Shown: positions 53,182 to 64,000 of the stretch, in pieces
How the letters are laid out: every line of letters starts with the position of its first letter
How positions within the stretch are numbered: position 1 is the stretch's first letter
From: Patiria pectinifera
Lineage: Eukaryota > Echinodermata > Asteroidea > Valvatida > Asterinidae
NCBI GenBank assembly: GCA_029964075.1
Contig: CM057135.1
Span: forward strand, 21,602,863-21,666,862
Reading direction: 5' to 3'
DNA: 64,000 nt
Made by a program: the position numbers and the translations under genes
The notes under the pieces: generated by a model
The model's database searches: none
The model's input: the letters and a program-made list of their open reading frames with translations, nothing else
What the model was told of the DNA's origin: nothing

Positions 53182-53995
53182 CTGAAACAAAAGAAGCACA
53201 AACAGTACCAGAAAAATTAATATTATAATGAAAGTTCTTTTCAAAACTCGCACAGAATGTGGTGTAGCCATGAGTTACAGTGTATGTGTGCTCTTTTTGT
53301 ATGGCTTTACTATTGAGGACAGGCACACAAACATGACAAAGGGAGAACAAAAGATCCCTTCAGTCCTCAAGGAAGTTTCTTCTGTTGAAAGTTGTCCTGG
53401 AAGGAGTGCAGTTTGTGTGGTTAGATATGAAAGAGTGTTTGGGTACATGTACAAGGGCAAAGGAAAACACAAAGCTTTGTCCTTGTGGGTCTAGTAAAAC
53501 ACGACCGTGAGTGTGTGTATCTTTTTTTATGGGGTATGGTAGGACACACCTTTGACGGTTTATTAGGGGAAATGAGTACAGGAGGTCAATTGAGAATGTC
53601 CTCCATTAGAAAGAGTGTACATAGCAAAAGGGATCTGTTGCTAAGTTTAATTATGAACAAAGGATCATTGGTCAGGTACCTGGGTGTGTGTGAGTTTGTT
53701 TCTGCATTCAATAGGGGATGTTGAACACTATAGGACAATAGGGTCCACAATTCCCGAATATCCCCAATTGACAATCATGTACAAAACATATGGGAAGTCT
53801 TCCAAAAAAGAATTAAAAATAGAGTAACAATAGGGAGGCAACATACTGTACATGTATGTAAGTGTCCAGGGTTGGGTGAGGTCAATGATTGAGGAATTGT
53901 AATAGGGGCTCTTTATACAAAATTAGTATAAACAATAGGAGGACAATAGTCCTAGGTCTAAGATTGCTAATACAGTATTTACACAGATGTGAGGA

Positions 53996-54160
53996 AGGGC
54001 TGTGCAAAATATTCGAATATTCAATCAATTATCAAATATTGCAATATTAATTTTCGGTATCAACTATTCTGCCTACCGGTATAACCGAATATTTGACTAT
54101 TTGATCGAATGGAGATTTCGAATATTTGAATATTTAATTCTTCGATTTTGACTCGGCCCT
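53996..54160. mobile_element. MITE with AGGGCTGTGCAAAAT-type ends
   Basis: The left end AGGGCTGTGCAAAATATTCG faces ATTTTGACTCGGCCCT at the right. The interior is rich in GAATATTTGAATATT-like words. It is about 165 bp with no coding capacity. The ends resemble hAT-type MITEs, but no clean 8-bp duplication is seen. Confidence 0.6.
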
Positions 54161-54293
54161 AGTGTGTGTTGCAAGGGGGGGGGGGCACAAGCACTGTTTA
54201 GGTGGGCATCATCAAGGCTGGGACCCTAACAAAAGTCATATGTAGACATTCATTTGCTGGTTAACTGAAAAAAATCTGTACATTTACCTATGC

Positions 54294-56986
54294 CTAAGAA
54301 TTGCATGTTGAGATGAATCTTTTCAAAGTAACCATGCGTTTTCCTCCAACCAGGTATGCTGCCAAAGGGTAATAGTCGGTCAGTTCCTCAGTGTCCACAA
54401 TGACTAGCTGCTTGACAGATGACACTAGCTGAAACGATCTCAGGTGTTCTATGTACCATGCACTTGGCTTTTTTACAATAAAGCTTAATTTGTCTCGCAC
54501 TATAACCAGATGTACAATTTCAACGAAGTCTGGGAGCCCTCCACTTGAGCCTACTGTGAGAATCATTCCAACCATGTAGTTGGTTCCATGGTAGGAAGCC
54601 CTCTTGGTCAACTGTACAGTTTTTAGGTGTGGATATTTTAGCTTTACAACCTGTTTAATATCATCCCTTACTACATCTAGAGGAACATTTGAGACACTGG
54701 TGACTTCTAGAGCCGTCTTGATGGACTTTGAGGAATGATACTCATAAGAAATCATCAACTGATGCTTCATCGCAGGTGTGAACAATATGTTTTTGAAGCA
54801 ATTTGTATATCGTGCAACTTGCTTGAAAAAAGCTATGTTTTGCTTCAAATCGCATTGTCCAAAGAGCTACCACAAGACCAAAGGATCGGATCAACTGGGG
54901 ATAATGTTCAATGAAGTGATGTCTCGGGATCAATTTAATATCAAGGAAAACCTCTTGATAATTCTGGCGATGCTCAGAGATTTTGCAATCAGGAAACGCA
55001 ATAGTTTCTTCAGTATGAACAGGTGCCACGACAAGTTCCAGTATGTCTTTCAGGTCCATTAAAATCTCCCATGCTGGCTCGCCATAAGGTATTATTGATC
55101 CTACAATAAATGGAAGCAACCTCAACAAAGTCCAATTTTCAGCAGCATTGCCGCCAATAGTGGATGCGAACTTCTTTGGAATAGGTTGTGGGCAATTCTT
55201 CCTATCAGCCCACTTGTAAGCAAAAGACTTGATTAATTCATTCAGTCTATCAAGTGTGAAGTATTTCTTGGAAATGAGTTTGTGGAAGCAACGTGCAAGT
55301 TCTACAGGGATGATCCCTTCAAGTAAGTTGTGTAATACATCAGGAGGATAACCTGTCAGTATATGAAAGTGGCTGAGTGTTTCAGTCACAGCACAGTTTG
55401 TCTATACACCGCAGCAATTATTCAGAGCTCTATCTTCCTGAACAGTCCCAACATGCTCCAAATGATTTTCTGCACCTGATCTAACTTCCTTTGATTGAAA
55501 ATCAGCATGCTTTCCTGTGCAAAATCTACAGATATAATGCCCAGTGAAATTTTCAACAAAGCCCCCAACAACACCATGGGCACCAAGATTGTCTGCGACT
55601 CCGCACTGAACAGAGCCTTTTACCCTTTTTCCCAATTTGGAAATAAAGATGCCCTCCTCTTCAAGGGTTATGAGATCTTTCAACAGTGGCTCTGAAATTT
55701 GGCTGTATCCATATTTCTTCACATGGATGTTTTTACACAGAATGGCTACATTATTGGATGCCAATGAAGACCGGGACATGGTTGGCAAAACTGACAAGAC
55801 CCAATAGACAGCACAATCTTTGTGTTTCTTTCTAGATGTGCCAAGTGGGTTACACACTTCGAAATCATACACATATAGCCCAACTGCAATTCGACACTCC
55901 TCTCCAGAAAAAGTATTCTCTTTGAAGAAGACGCCATCACGAAATGTTTTGTACTTCAAAATATGTCTATCATCAGCTGCTTTATTTTGTGGTGCTGCGC
56001 AATTTTGCAATACCTTATCAAGGACTTCATCTACACCAAGTACCTGCTGCAAGGATTGTAGAATTGGTACATACTGATAGGTGAGTTTTTCTTTTGCATC
56101 AAGTATATATTCAATAGGTTGGACAACATTGAAGGTTTTTTTATAATACTCTTTGCGTTTGTAGGCTGTTGCAAGAGGACCATCCTTTCCAATTGCTGAG
56201 ATGATGGGATTATTTGAATTCACAGCATTCGCTAATTCTCTAATTATGTCTTGGTCAACATTACAGTTGTGTTTTTGAAAAATAACTTTCAGTACATTAG
56301 TTATGGCAGACGTAGAAACAGAAACAATGAATTCCAGCTCCTTGACCAACTCATCAATTGCTGAGCCTGATACATGCAATAGATTTTCCAATTTGAGCAA
56401 AAGACTTGCAATGTTATGTTCAATGGTTTGTGGGTAATCCTCTAAATCTTCAGAAGTGTCAGCAGCAAGATAATCTTCGTCTTCCTCAACAACATCTTCT
56501 ACTTGTGAATCAAAATCTTCTTGTGAATCTGTAGCAGCTACATGTAGACATCCAGATCTGTCTACAATCCCACTTTTGAAATCTTGAAGAGTATGAGTCG
56601 TGTGTTTTCTGCTCTTGTGAGATCTAAATGTCCCATGCACATTTGTTGTGAAAGAACAACCTTCAAACATGCACGCAACAGTTTCATTTTTTTTTTTAGT
56701 GTTTGCCAATATGTTAAAAATAAGATGCCTTTGTAGTTATAGGGTCGATTTGTTCACAGACATGGCATTTGAAGGAAACTGCTCTTGACACATTCAATTG
56801 ACCTGCATGTGGACTTTCTGACAAATGGGTTCGCAGAGCACTACTTTTTTAAAATCGACAGGGGCAATCATAGTACAAACATGGCTGAGGATTATTGGGA
56901 CCGTAATGCCCATGCTGAAGCTTGTAGTGCTTATGTAATTTTGACCTTAAGGCTGTGGTAAAACTACAATCTTCACACCGCCACAT
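54294..56986 (-). pseudogene. C2H2/DDE-like transposase, copy C (most complete)
   Basis: Reading starts at 56986 with C2H2 fingers MWRCEDCSFTTALRSKLHKH and CLYYDCPCRF...LRTHLSESPH, then FKCHVCEQ and CMFEGCSFTTNVHGTFRSHK. An acidic region follows, then YQYVPILQSLQQVLGVDEVL, YDFEVCNPLGTSRKKHKD, VADNLGAHGVVGGF, CRFCTGKHADF, PPDVLHNLLEGIIP and TMRFEAKHSFF. A beta-rich C-terminus ends RFISTCNS. Breaks are inferred near 56850 (six A), 56695, 55395-55430 and 54835 (six T). This copy shows the fullest N-terminus of the three. Family: DDE-type DNA transposase by motif layout, possibly CACTA/CMC-related; not named with certainty. Confidence 0.8.
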
Positions 56987-57113
56987 AACCCGGTACTGCA
57001 GAGGAATAAAACAGAAAGAGAGAACAAACAGCCCTTTACAAACTCTTCAGCCAGACAGTAATCAAAGAAATAAAATTCACTTTATGTACAGTTCATACAA
57101 AGTTTACATACCG

Positions 57114-57521
57114 GTAGTCCAGCGGATATTATGTAAAAAAAATGTGTACGTTTTTACACAAGTGTGAAACTTTGTACAGACCTTTAGATATAAAACAAAA
57201 TCGTTTAAGAGGTAGAGCCATACAACTCTCAATTTATGGGGAAAAACAGCAATTTTTTGTAAATGGGGAGGGGGAGGGGGAGACATACAATGTATGCTCA
57301 TTGTGCCAACAGTTGTGATTTTCAGATATTGTAGACAGTTTCGTACAATGTTGGTTGGCTGGTAACGATCCTATTAACTTGTATTGCAAGTTTTCGAGAG
57401 AAAAAAATCAATTATTTACTTTCATCTTTTGGTGAGTACAAAAGTCGACGCAAAATGTCGTACTTTATAATAAAAAAAGTGAATAATTTGTCGGTATGGT
57501 AGCACATATCCGCTGGACAAA
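57114..57521. repeat. Inverted repeat pair, possible MITE
   Basis: GTCCAGCGGATAT at 57117-57129 faces ATATCCGCTGGAC at about 57507-57519. The 400-bp interior has no coding capacity. The arms are short (13 bp), so a MITE is likely but not proven. Confidence 0.5.
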
Positions 57522-59653
57522 CACTTAAGGCCAAAAAAACAATTGTTGGGTTGCTCTCATCCAACTGACCATAAAATCTAGATATCTTCAGTCACTTTCT
57601 TTCGTTTGTTATTTTGGCTTTACTCCTAAAGATCCTATTTCTATATTTTGCAGGCACAATGAGTACACTTGGGACTTTCTTTTGGCAAGTTTTCAAAGAA
57701 ATTAATTTGCAACCTGCGAGGGGTCAACAGTCAAAGCTCATTTTGCTTGACCTCATGTTGAAATGTTAACTTAGGCTTTCTTATTTGCAACATTTAATTG
57801 GTTTATATGAGCTTTAATTTAAGAGAAAATAAGAGAAAAATCATTTTCATTCGAGATTCCTACCCAGAGAGTAAAAAAACATGAGGTCAAACATCCAAAG
57901 ACCTATAACTCGCAAAAGACTTGACATAAAGAACTAACATTTTTGTTTTGGGGTTTTCTCTCATGACCAATGAATAATTCAGGAAAACTGTGTTATTGAC
58001 CGCAAAATGCGTTACATTTGACAAGGATCAGACCCATATCAAGTCCAAGTAATTTGTGTAGATTATAGTTTTACTGAGCGTTGGTAATTTGGGAGATAAC
58101 TGGCTAGGCTGGGGATATGCCTGAGCTAGCCTTGGCCTTGTCATACATGTTGTTGGATTACATTATAGCTCGATCTTCTGTTAATCTGATACTTAAGCAC
58201 ATTAATAGATTACTTTACTGTCCCAAGTTGTGATTTTGTCTCTTCAGAGCATAAAAAAAACATGTTGTTCACGACAACATCCAAAGACCAAACAGTACTA
58301 TCGTAGTTGAATTGCTGGTTGAGAATTTGACAATTTTCAGGTTTTTATTTTCTTCTTTTTGTTTATTAAAAGTGCATTTTGAAGTGGTTTCCAATTATGG
58401 AAACGGGTGAATGTAGAATCTGTGTCAGTAAAACCATCAAACACCAAACACTTGACACTTGCAGGGAATTCAGTTGGATGGAGTAGTCAACTTGTGTGCC
58501 AACAACTATCAATGACATTTTGTCATCACATGTATTTCATTTCTTGGTAAAAAAAGTTTAATATGCATACTCTTTACAAATGGTCACTGCTCTAGAGCTT
58601 TCTAACACCAACTGTTCTGACAAGTTAGTGGTGACAACAAACCTTTTTAGGCTGAAAACAAAATAAATAAGCGGCTTGAAAAAACTATGCTGAAAAGTCA
58701 ACCTTCCGATTCAAGGTGTGCATTATTTGTTTGAAAATAATTCCGTTTACCCAGCCTTCTTTATTTATCCCTAGCCCTAGTACGCGTAGCCTCCATGCTA
58801 TCTATTTATAATTGTATTGATCTTGCGCACAGCAGATTGTTGTCAACAAGCGCGTATATATCTAGGACACCGAACTTTGGCCGTATCTTGTGTGTGTGCG
58901 CGCGCAGAGTATAAAACTCGTCTGGTCTTTGCCTTATAAAGGATAATTATGCAAAGTGCGAAAGGTCATGGGCATGCAAATTGCGCTGCGAGAACTTTTA
59001 ACCAATAAGATTCCTTCCCTAGGGGTATGCGTCGGGTCGTTGGGTACGGTCCGGTGTACGTGTACGTCATACGTACGTGTACGTACGTGTGCGGCCGATG
59101 GTAATTTTACGGCCACCCAGAACCCGTACCCGGCCCGGCCCTGCACTGCAGTCACAGCCATTCATTTGTTGTGCACACACATACAATTCTGTCGTACTCC
59201 ACCCTTACAATAAAAAATAATTTTTCAAAAAATGTAATTTTCAAATGTAGTGCTCGCCAGTGTCATGAGGCCATATTTTGTGTGTTTTCCTACAGGAATG
59301 CGTACCATATTTCGTAAATTACTTCCGTTTGGTTTGTCTGTCTGGCAATTTTTGTGGATGCAGACAGCCAGGAACCTCGCTCAAAATTTGGGGACAGTTA
59401 CTTCATTTAGTTGGCTTGTGCAGTATTACTATTACCTACATGTACATGTGTAGATGTACATAACAATACAGCTTAAATGATTCTTTTATATGGGCCGGTT
59501 GGAGGGAACTTCAAAATTGGAAAATAGAGGGGATAAAACATATGTGAACTAGACCCCCCTCCCCTTCCCCCGATTAAAATCCCCGAGCGACCGGACCCTA
59601 TAGCCAGAAGTGCAGACTACATTCCTTTATTGCATGGGTGAATAATGCTAAAC
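57522..59653. other. Intergenic stretch
   Basis: I see no gene or clear repeat. Composition is AT-rich, except for a GC-rich patch with ACGTGTACGTACGTGT-type words at 59040-59140. Confidence 0.5.
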
Positions 59654-59837
59654 AGAGGCGGATCCAGCAGCGGTTCCGAGGGACAGTCTGGACCGTAGAA
59701 TTAAAAAAATACAAAAAACCGGCGGCAGTCATGGTATAAATTCCAGAAAAAAAGGTATGGGAGATATTTTTGGTGTTTACTAATCACAAGACCCCTGAAA
59801 AATGAACCCCCCTTTGGAAAAATCCTTGATCCGCCCC
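59654..59837. mobile_element. hAT-type MITE
   Basis: AGAGGCGGATCCAG at the left faces CTTGATCCGCCCC at the right, 184 bp overall. The flanks TGCTAAAC (59646-59653) and TGCTTAAC (59838-59845) differ at one base and fit an 8-bp hAT target duplication. Confidence 0.75.
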
Positions 59838-61000
59838 TGCTTAACATACTGGAATTAGGTCATCTTTCAATCATTATGAAGTGTTCTATGTATAATATGC
59901 AGCACCAAATCTCAAACAGTTGATCACTGTGTGACGTCAAAATAAAATAAGATTGTGGGTTAATAAAAAATAATTCTTACCAGCCAGGACGCTGAAAGCT
60001 AAGATATGGTTTCTTCTTTAGTTCTTTTAAGTTGGAACATCCCCCGCCACGCCGTTGATGACCTTCGACCTCAGCGCTCTATTGTGCAGCTAGCTAGCTG
60101 CTAGCGCCCCGGCACGTTGCCAAAAAGAGCGCGCGCGGCGCGTGTGTACGTTGAGTGATGACAGTGCGCGCGCAGTTTATGTGCATATATTATCTTGTGG
60201 TGGTAACTGAAACAACTTAAGTTTACTCTAAATCTTAAAAACAAATTAATAAATACTGCATAAATAATGAATGGGTGAAAGTAACAATTACTCAGATTCT
60301 CTATTTTGTTATTACGCATGCTCTTCAAGTCGCCCAAACTTATCAAAAGGAAGTTAAATCAAAACATTCTTACACACGAGTGAATAATTATGTGAATATA
60401 CTGTTTGTATTTACGCAAAAGCCATAATAAATTCAACCCAATTTACTTTTGTTCAGGCGTTCATGCACACAACAATTCTTAAATGCAACGTAATTTAATG
60501 GAATATTCAGTTTGAACTCGACAAAACAAATTGACGTTAAGTTATTAATACGCAAATCTGGATAAGTAAACGTTACATCATTAACAAAATTAAGCGTTTG
60601 CACACGTGCCATTAATATTAATTCAGTTATGTCCACGTCAAGGTTATATTTGTAACCTGTGCTTGTGACAATATTCCTTCATTAGAGCCTTTTGTGTAAT
60701 GAATTTTTAGTATTTTTGTTTTAATGACTGGACCATAACTTATTTTGGGTTATTTAAATTCCAATTGTATGCATTCTAAGTGTTTGTAATGTTGTAACAT
60801 TCTTTTAGTTTGGCTTGTGGGCCACGATAATAACGAAATAAAAAAGTATCAATCAATAAATAAAAAGTAAGATGACTATAAAATCGATTCAGTTACATTT
60901 CCATGTATGATACAGTAAGTAACCGGCAACTAAACATGCGAAGGCAAACACAGCTACGGTTGCTGCAAACAGCATTTTGATTCTCTGCTTTGTTTTTGTA
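59838..61000. other. Intergenic stretch
   Basis: I see no supported gene. A short GC-rich patch with GCGCGCGCGGCGCG lies at 60125-60145; the rest is AT-rich. Confidence 0.5.
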
Positions 61001-61021
61001 TACTTGCCCAGCTATGTTTCC

Positions 61022-61270
61022 CTTTCAAACGGCCGACCTTGCCAATTCAATCACAGGTTGTCGTTCTGGCCTGTTAGTCATGTCGGGTAACAGCCCAGAA
61101 GGTCTATCCCTAGGTCTAGGTCTAGGTCTGGGCCTAATCCTAGGCGTAAACACTGGAGACGGCCTGGTGTTTGGCTCTACTTCATCAACACGCATTTCGA
61201 CCAAACTTGACATTTCTATCGAAGAAGCCATGTTGTGCATTTGCCTGATACAATAAAAACTGCCATCTGA
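61022..61270 (-). CDS. Weak candidate exon with PR repeats
   Basis: The minus-strand frame reads MHNMASSIEMSSLVEMRVDE, then an RPRPRPRPRDRPSG stretch encoded by TCTAGGTCTAGGTCTAGG-like repeats, and ends ELARSAV. In another frame directly downstream (60900-60970) lies MLFAATVAVFAFACLVAGYL, a good membrane segment. The two could belong to one small membrane protein, but no splice or overlap joins them convincingly. Confidence 0.25.
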
Positions 61271-61948
61271 ATGGAATGGAACACGGTATTCCAGGGCATA
61301 TAATGCAATATACAAGGAATACTATATGCAGGGAATATGTAACCACTAATTTATGATTAACCCAGATTTTCGTGTTGCAATGACATGTTATCTATTTTAT
61401 TTGTTAACATTTACATTGAGTTTGTATTAATCATTATTGTTTATTTATTATTTACTCATTTTTAAATGCGGTTGCTTTTACTTCTTTATCTTGTGAATTA
61501 AACTAAACAATTTAAGTTTAAACTTGAGTCAGAATAAAAATTTGAGCCATGCTAACTAAATAATGACAATTTGTTGATATCGGTCTTACTTACTTTTTGG
61601 CGTTTTTAGGACTCAAATTCTTCATGTTAACCTAAAAGTTTATGGATTTAAGTAATTTGTGCTTATTTTGTTTAAGTACGAAAACCTAATTTATATGCGA
61701 GTAGGTATTAACCAAATAGTTTAATAATTATTTACTCAATTTTTAATGTCGTTGGTTTTACTAATCTTTCGTGTTGATTAAACTTAACATAAAAAGTACC
61801 ATACACTTTTTCAAATATTGGTTTTTTTTAACTTAACTTTCAACGTAAAAGCAACAAAAAAATAGATTTTAGTATTATTTAATCATTAATTATGTTTAAT
61901 ATTTACTTATGCCATGATTCATTTTGTGAGTGTAGTTGTGTCATTACA

Positions 61949-62123
61949 GAGCGACAGGGTAGTTGACTTGATCTCAAGTAAGGCTCCATCAGAAAACTCA
62001 CAGATAACAAAGTTCTTTGTGAAGGAGCTCTCAGACTTCTCCTTGTGTACTCCCGAAGCCGTGCCTAAAGTTATAAAGGAGAAACGGAGAAGGAAAAAAA
62101 AGACAATTAAATGTCTACAGTGA
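61949..62123 (+). CDS. Weak candidate terminal exon
   Basis: After a TTGTGTCATTACAG acceptor it reads SDRVVDLISSKAPSENSQIT, KFFVKELSDFSLCTPEAVPK and a basic end KEKRRRKKKTIKCLQ with a stop. No similarity is recognised and no partner exon was found. Confidence 0.3.
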
Positions 62124-62598
62124 CAGTACGAGGACGAGTGCAAGTTTTACTCAACTTGGGGGGGGGGGGGTTTACTGGAAACCAACTTCAAAACTTGGGG
62201 GTGCTGTGAAAGGTGGATATATTTATGTGCTACAAAGTACCGTTGAGGATAATTTCTATTTCATACTGTACAATTTGCTAAGGATTAGTGCACCTAACAA
62301 TTTTCATTCAAAAAAAAACATTTTAGCATTCTTTTCTCATCAGAATTTTTTCAGCAGTATTGTTTTGTTTTTTTTCTATATTTTGGGTTTTTTTTTTTTT
62401 GGGGGGGGGGGGCGCATTTTCAACCACCAAACCCTCCCCTTCCTCCCCTCTCCCGAAGCACAATCACTGGTAAAACCCTTCATAGGGAAAAGCTGTGGTT
62501 ATTACGATTCCAATTGTCGTTTTCTTTATAAAATAACAATTCGAACATCTTTCACATACAAAAAAAACCACACCAATGGATACTGTATTTAGGCCTAC

Positions 62599-63012
62599 CT
62601 GATGAAAATTTTCCCTGTGCCACGTGTGCTGACTTTGTTTGATTGCGGTACCTCTTGGACGGGCCTGGCAAGAAGTCTTCTGCCCCACCATTACCTCCGC
62701 CTGTACTAAAAGCGAATAGATTGAACTTTGGCGCTTGGTTTGGCAACGCGTCCCCAGTTATCTTCCATGTCAAGAAGCTACTCAAATTAAAAGTTCCACT
62801 GGAACATGGGACGACAACGGAGTCGTCAGAGCCATACAGAATTATGGAGTCTGGTACAAGTTTAAAAATCCGTCCCAGTGTTGTGCAAGACATCTGTACC
62901 TTTTTAAGTTTGAGGAGTCGGTCGTCGTCTGGTCCTTTAACAAGGAAGGTGCCAGTGTCCTGAAAATCTCCCCCGTTACAATCGTATGTCACGTCAATCT
63001 TGCTTTGACGAA
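62599..63012 (-). CDS. Candidate internal exon of an unknown gene
   Basis: The frame runs about 137 codons from IDVTYDCNGGDFQDTGTFLV through LGRIFKLVPDSIILYGSDDS and a glycine-rich GGGNGGAEDFLPGPSKRYRN to a TCATCAG/GTAGGC donor. Composition (GC above its surroundings, balanced residues) looks coding. I do not recognise the protein. Confidence 0.4.
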
Positions 63013-63015
63013 GAA

Positions 63016-64000
63016 ATAAAAATTAATGTGTATACGGCTAGTGATCTGCCATATAAGTGGTCAGGCTAGTTTTACCCCAAAAAAACTTTCTCACGCTTCA
63101 ATTAGGTGACTGACACCCATGGAACTCAGTGAAAGAGTCGGCTCCCACAAAGCAGCCAAAGAGAAGTGAAATTCCGTTTGATTCGGGCCGACCTCTTTAT
63201 CACTACACGTTACGTAGTATACGTCTTTTGCTTCTCTTACACCAGTGCCAAATACCATTACTGGCTACAAATTTCACAAGTTTATAAATATCCATTCGCA
63301 ACACGGGTAAAAAGCTTGGTTTAGGACGAAATTAAATCCCAAAAAATATCCAGGAAGTCGGGGATCACAGAAAAGAGATCCTACAATTTTCCCTGCAGAA
63401 AAAGAATCGGCGAATCTTCGAAATGAAGAAATGAATTTGAATGACAACGAAAATTTAATAAATAAATAATGCAGCAATTTTATATACATATAACATTTAC
63501 ATATTTAGAACGTCGATTATAACTTTGGACGATTGCCCATTATAAAAAAAATATTGTTTTCAGCCAAGTTCAGAAGCAGGGATAACAGCGGGATCCGGGT
63601 GTTGTAACTTGAAAACTGGTGTGTTTGATTGCAAAGCGTTTTACTGGTCCGAAGGCTTATTCCAGACGCTGCCATTAATATTTTGTAACTTATTATAAAG
63701 TAATTTCGTACCTTAGCGATAAAATTATTGAATTTCGAGACAACACTGGGTACCAAAGAAAATATTCAAATTAAAAAAAAAAACTAAGGAAAATTTAAAC
63801 AAAGATCTCCGCCAGGAAAAAATTAAACCATGAAGTTTGAAGTAACTAATTAATTTTCTTTATTTAAAAATAAATTAATAAATAATGCAGCGAGTTTTAT
63901 TTGTGTTGTGACGTTCAATTATAACTTTGGACGATCGCCCTTTGTGGACGTTTCCTTGAAAGAGATGCTGACACGTTATCTAGAAAAAAATTTAAAAAAT
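63016..64000. other. Intergenic end of the window with a repeated segment
   Basis: No gene is supported. A segment of about 70 bases (AATAAATAATGCAGC, then ATTATAACTTTGGACGAT) occurs at 63463-63537 and again, diverged, at 63875-63937 in the same orientation. Confidence 0.5.

Overview
Eukaryotic DNA: split genes with phase-matched introns, many transposons, long AT-rich spacers and no bacterial-type operons. The transposon mix (BEL/Pao, Ty3/gypsy, Penelope-like, PIF/Harbinger, hAT- and mariner-type MITEs, several unnamed DDE families) and the frequent AGGCCTA-type words suggest a marine invertebrate, perhaps an echinoderm or another invertebrate deuterostome. The sequence alone does not fix the species.

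Layout. 1-8218: a young BEL/Pao element (507-7795, near-identical LTRs, 5-bp target duplication) inserted in an older Penelope-like relic. 8230-11422: a decayed transposase gene (copy A) of a C2H2 zinc-finger/DDE-like family. 11495-15250: a 5'-truncated Ty3/gypsy element, minus strand, with a C2H2 zinc-finger ORF between pol and its LTR. 15250-17098: copy B of the same transposase family. 17244-29728: a split gene with an N-terminal CIDE-N domain and a region like the animal 'SAMD3-like' proteins. Its 8.8-kb first intron holds a four-exon gene for another DDE transposase (19600-23218) with a Tudor-like tail. 30485-31110: a GAGTC-rich repeat. 32993-34292: a BEL fragment with an internal tandem duplication. 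36752-39085: a gypsy gag relic with a helix-hairpin-helix domain, cut by a MITE. 39495-41158: a three-exon DUF6589-like gene on the minus strand. 43655-49754: a PIF/Harbinger element with both terminal inverted repeats, a transposase and a convergent coiled-coil gene. 50194-51228: a broken integrase-core (rva_4-like) relic. 52089-53181: a second SAMD3-like gene, with a PB1-like N-terminus. 54294-56986: copy C of the C2H2/DDE transposase. 57114-64000: mostly empty apart from MITEs and a few weak exon candidates.

The main observation is a repeated arrangement. Two of the three C2H2/DDE transposase copies (B and C) are followed on the same strand by a SAMD3-like gene whose N-terminus is a ubiquitin-fold domain (CIDE-N after B, PB1-like after C). 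Copy A is interrupted by a gypsy insertion just after its stop, so the pairing cannot be tested there. I infer a possible two-gene mobile unit, or a host gene family repeatedly linked to this transposase. Several breaks in DNA-transposon and host-like genes fall at A/T homopolymers, so some may be assembly indels.
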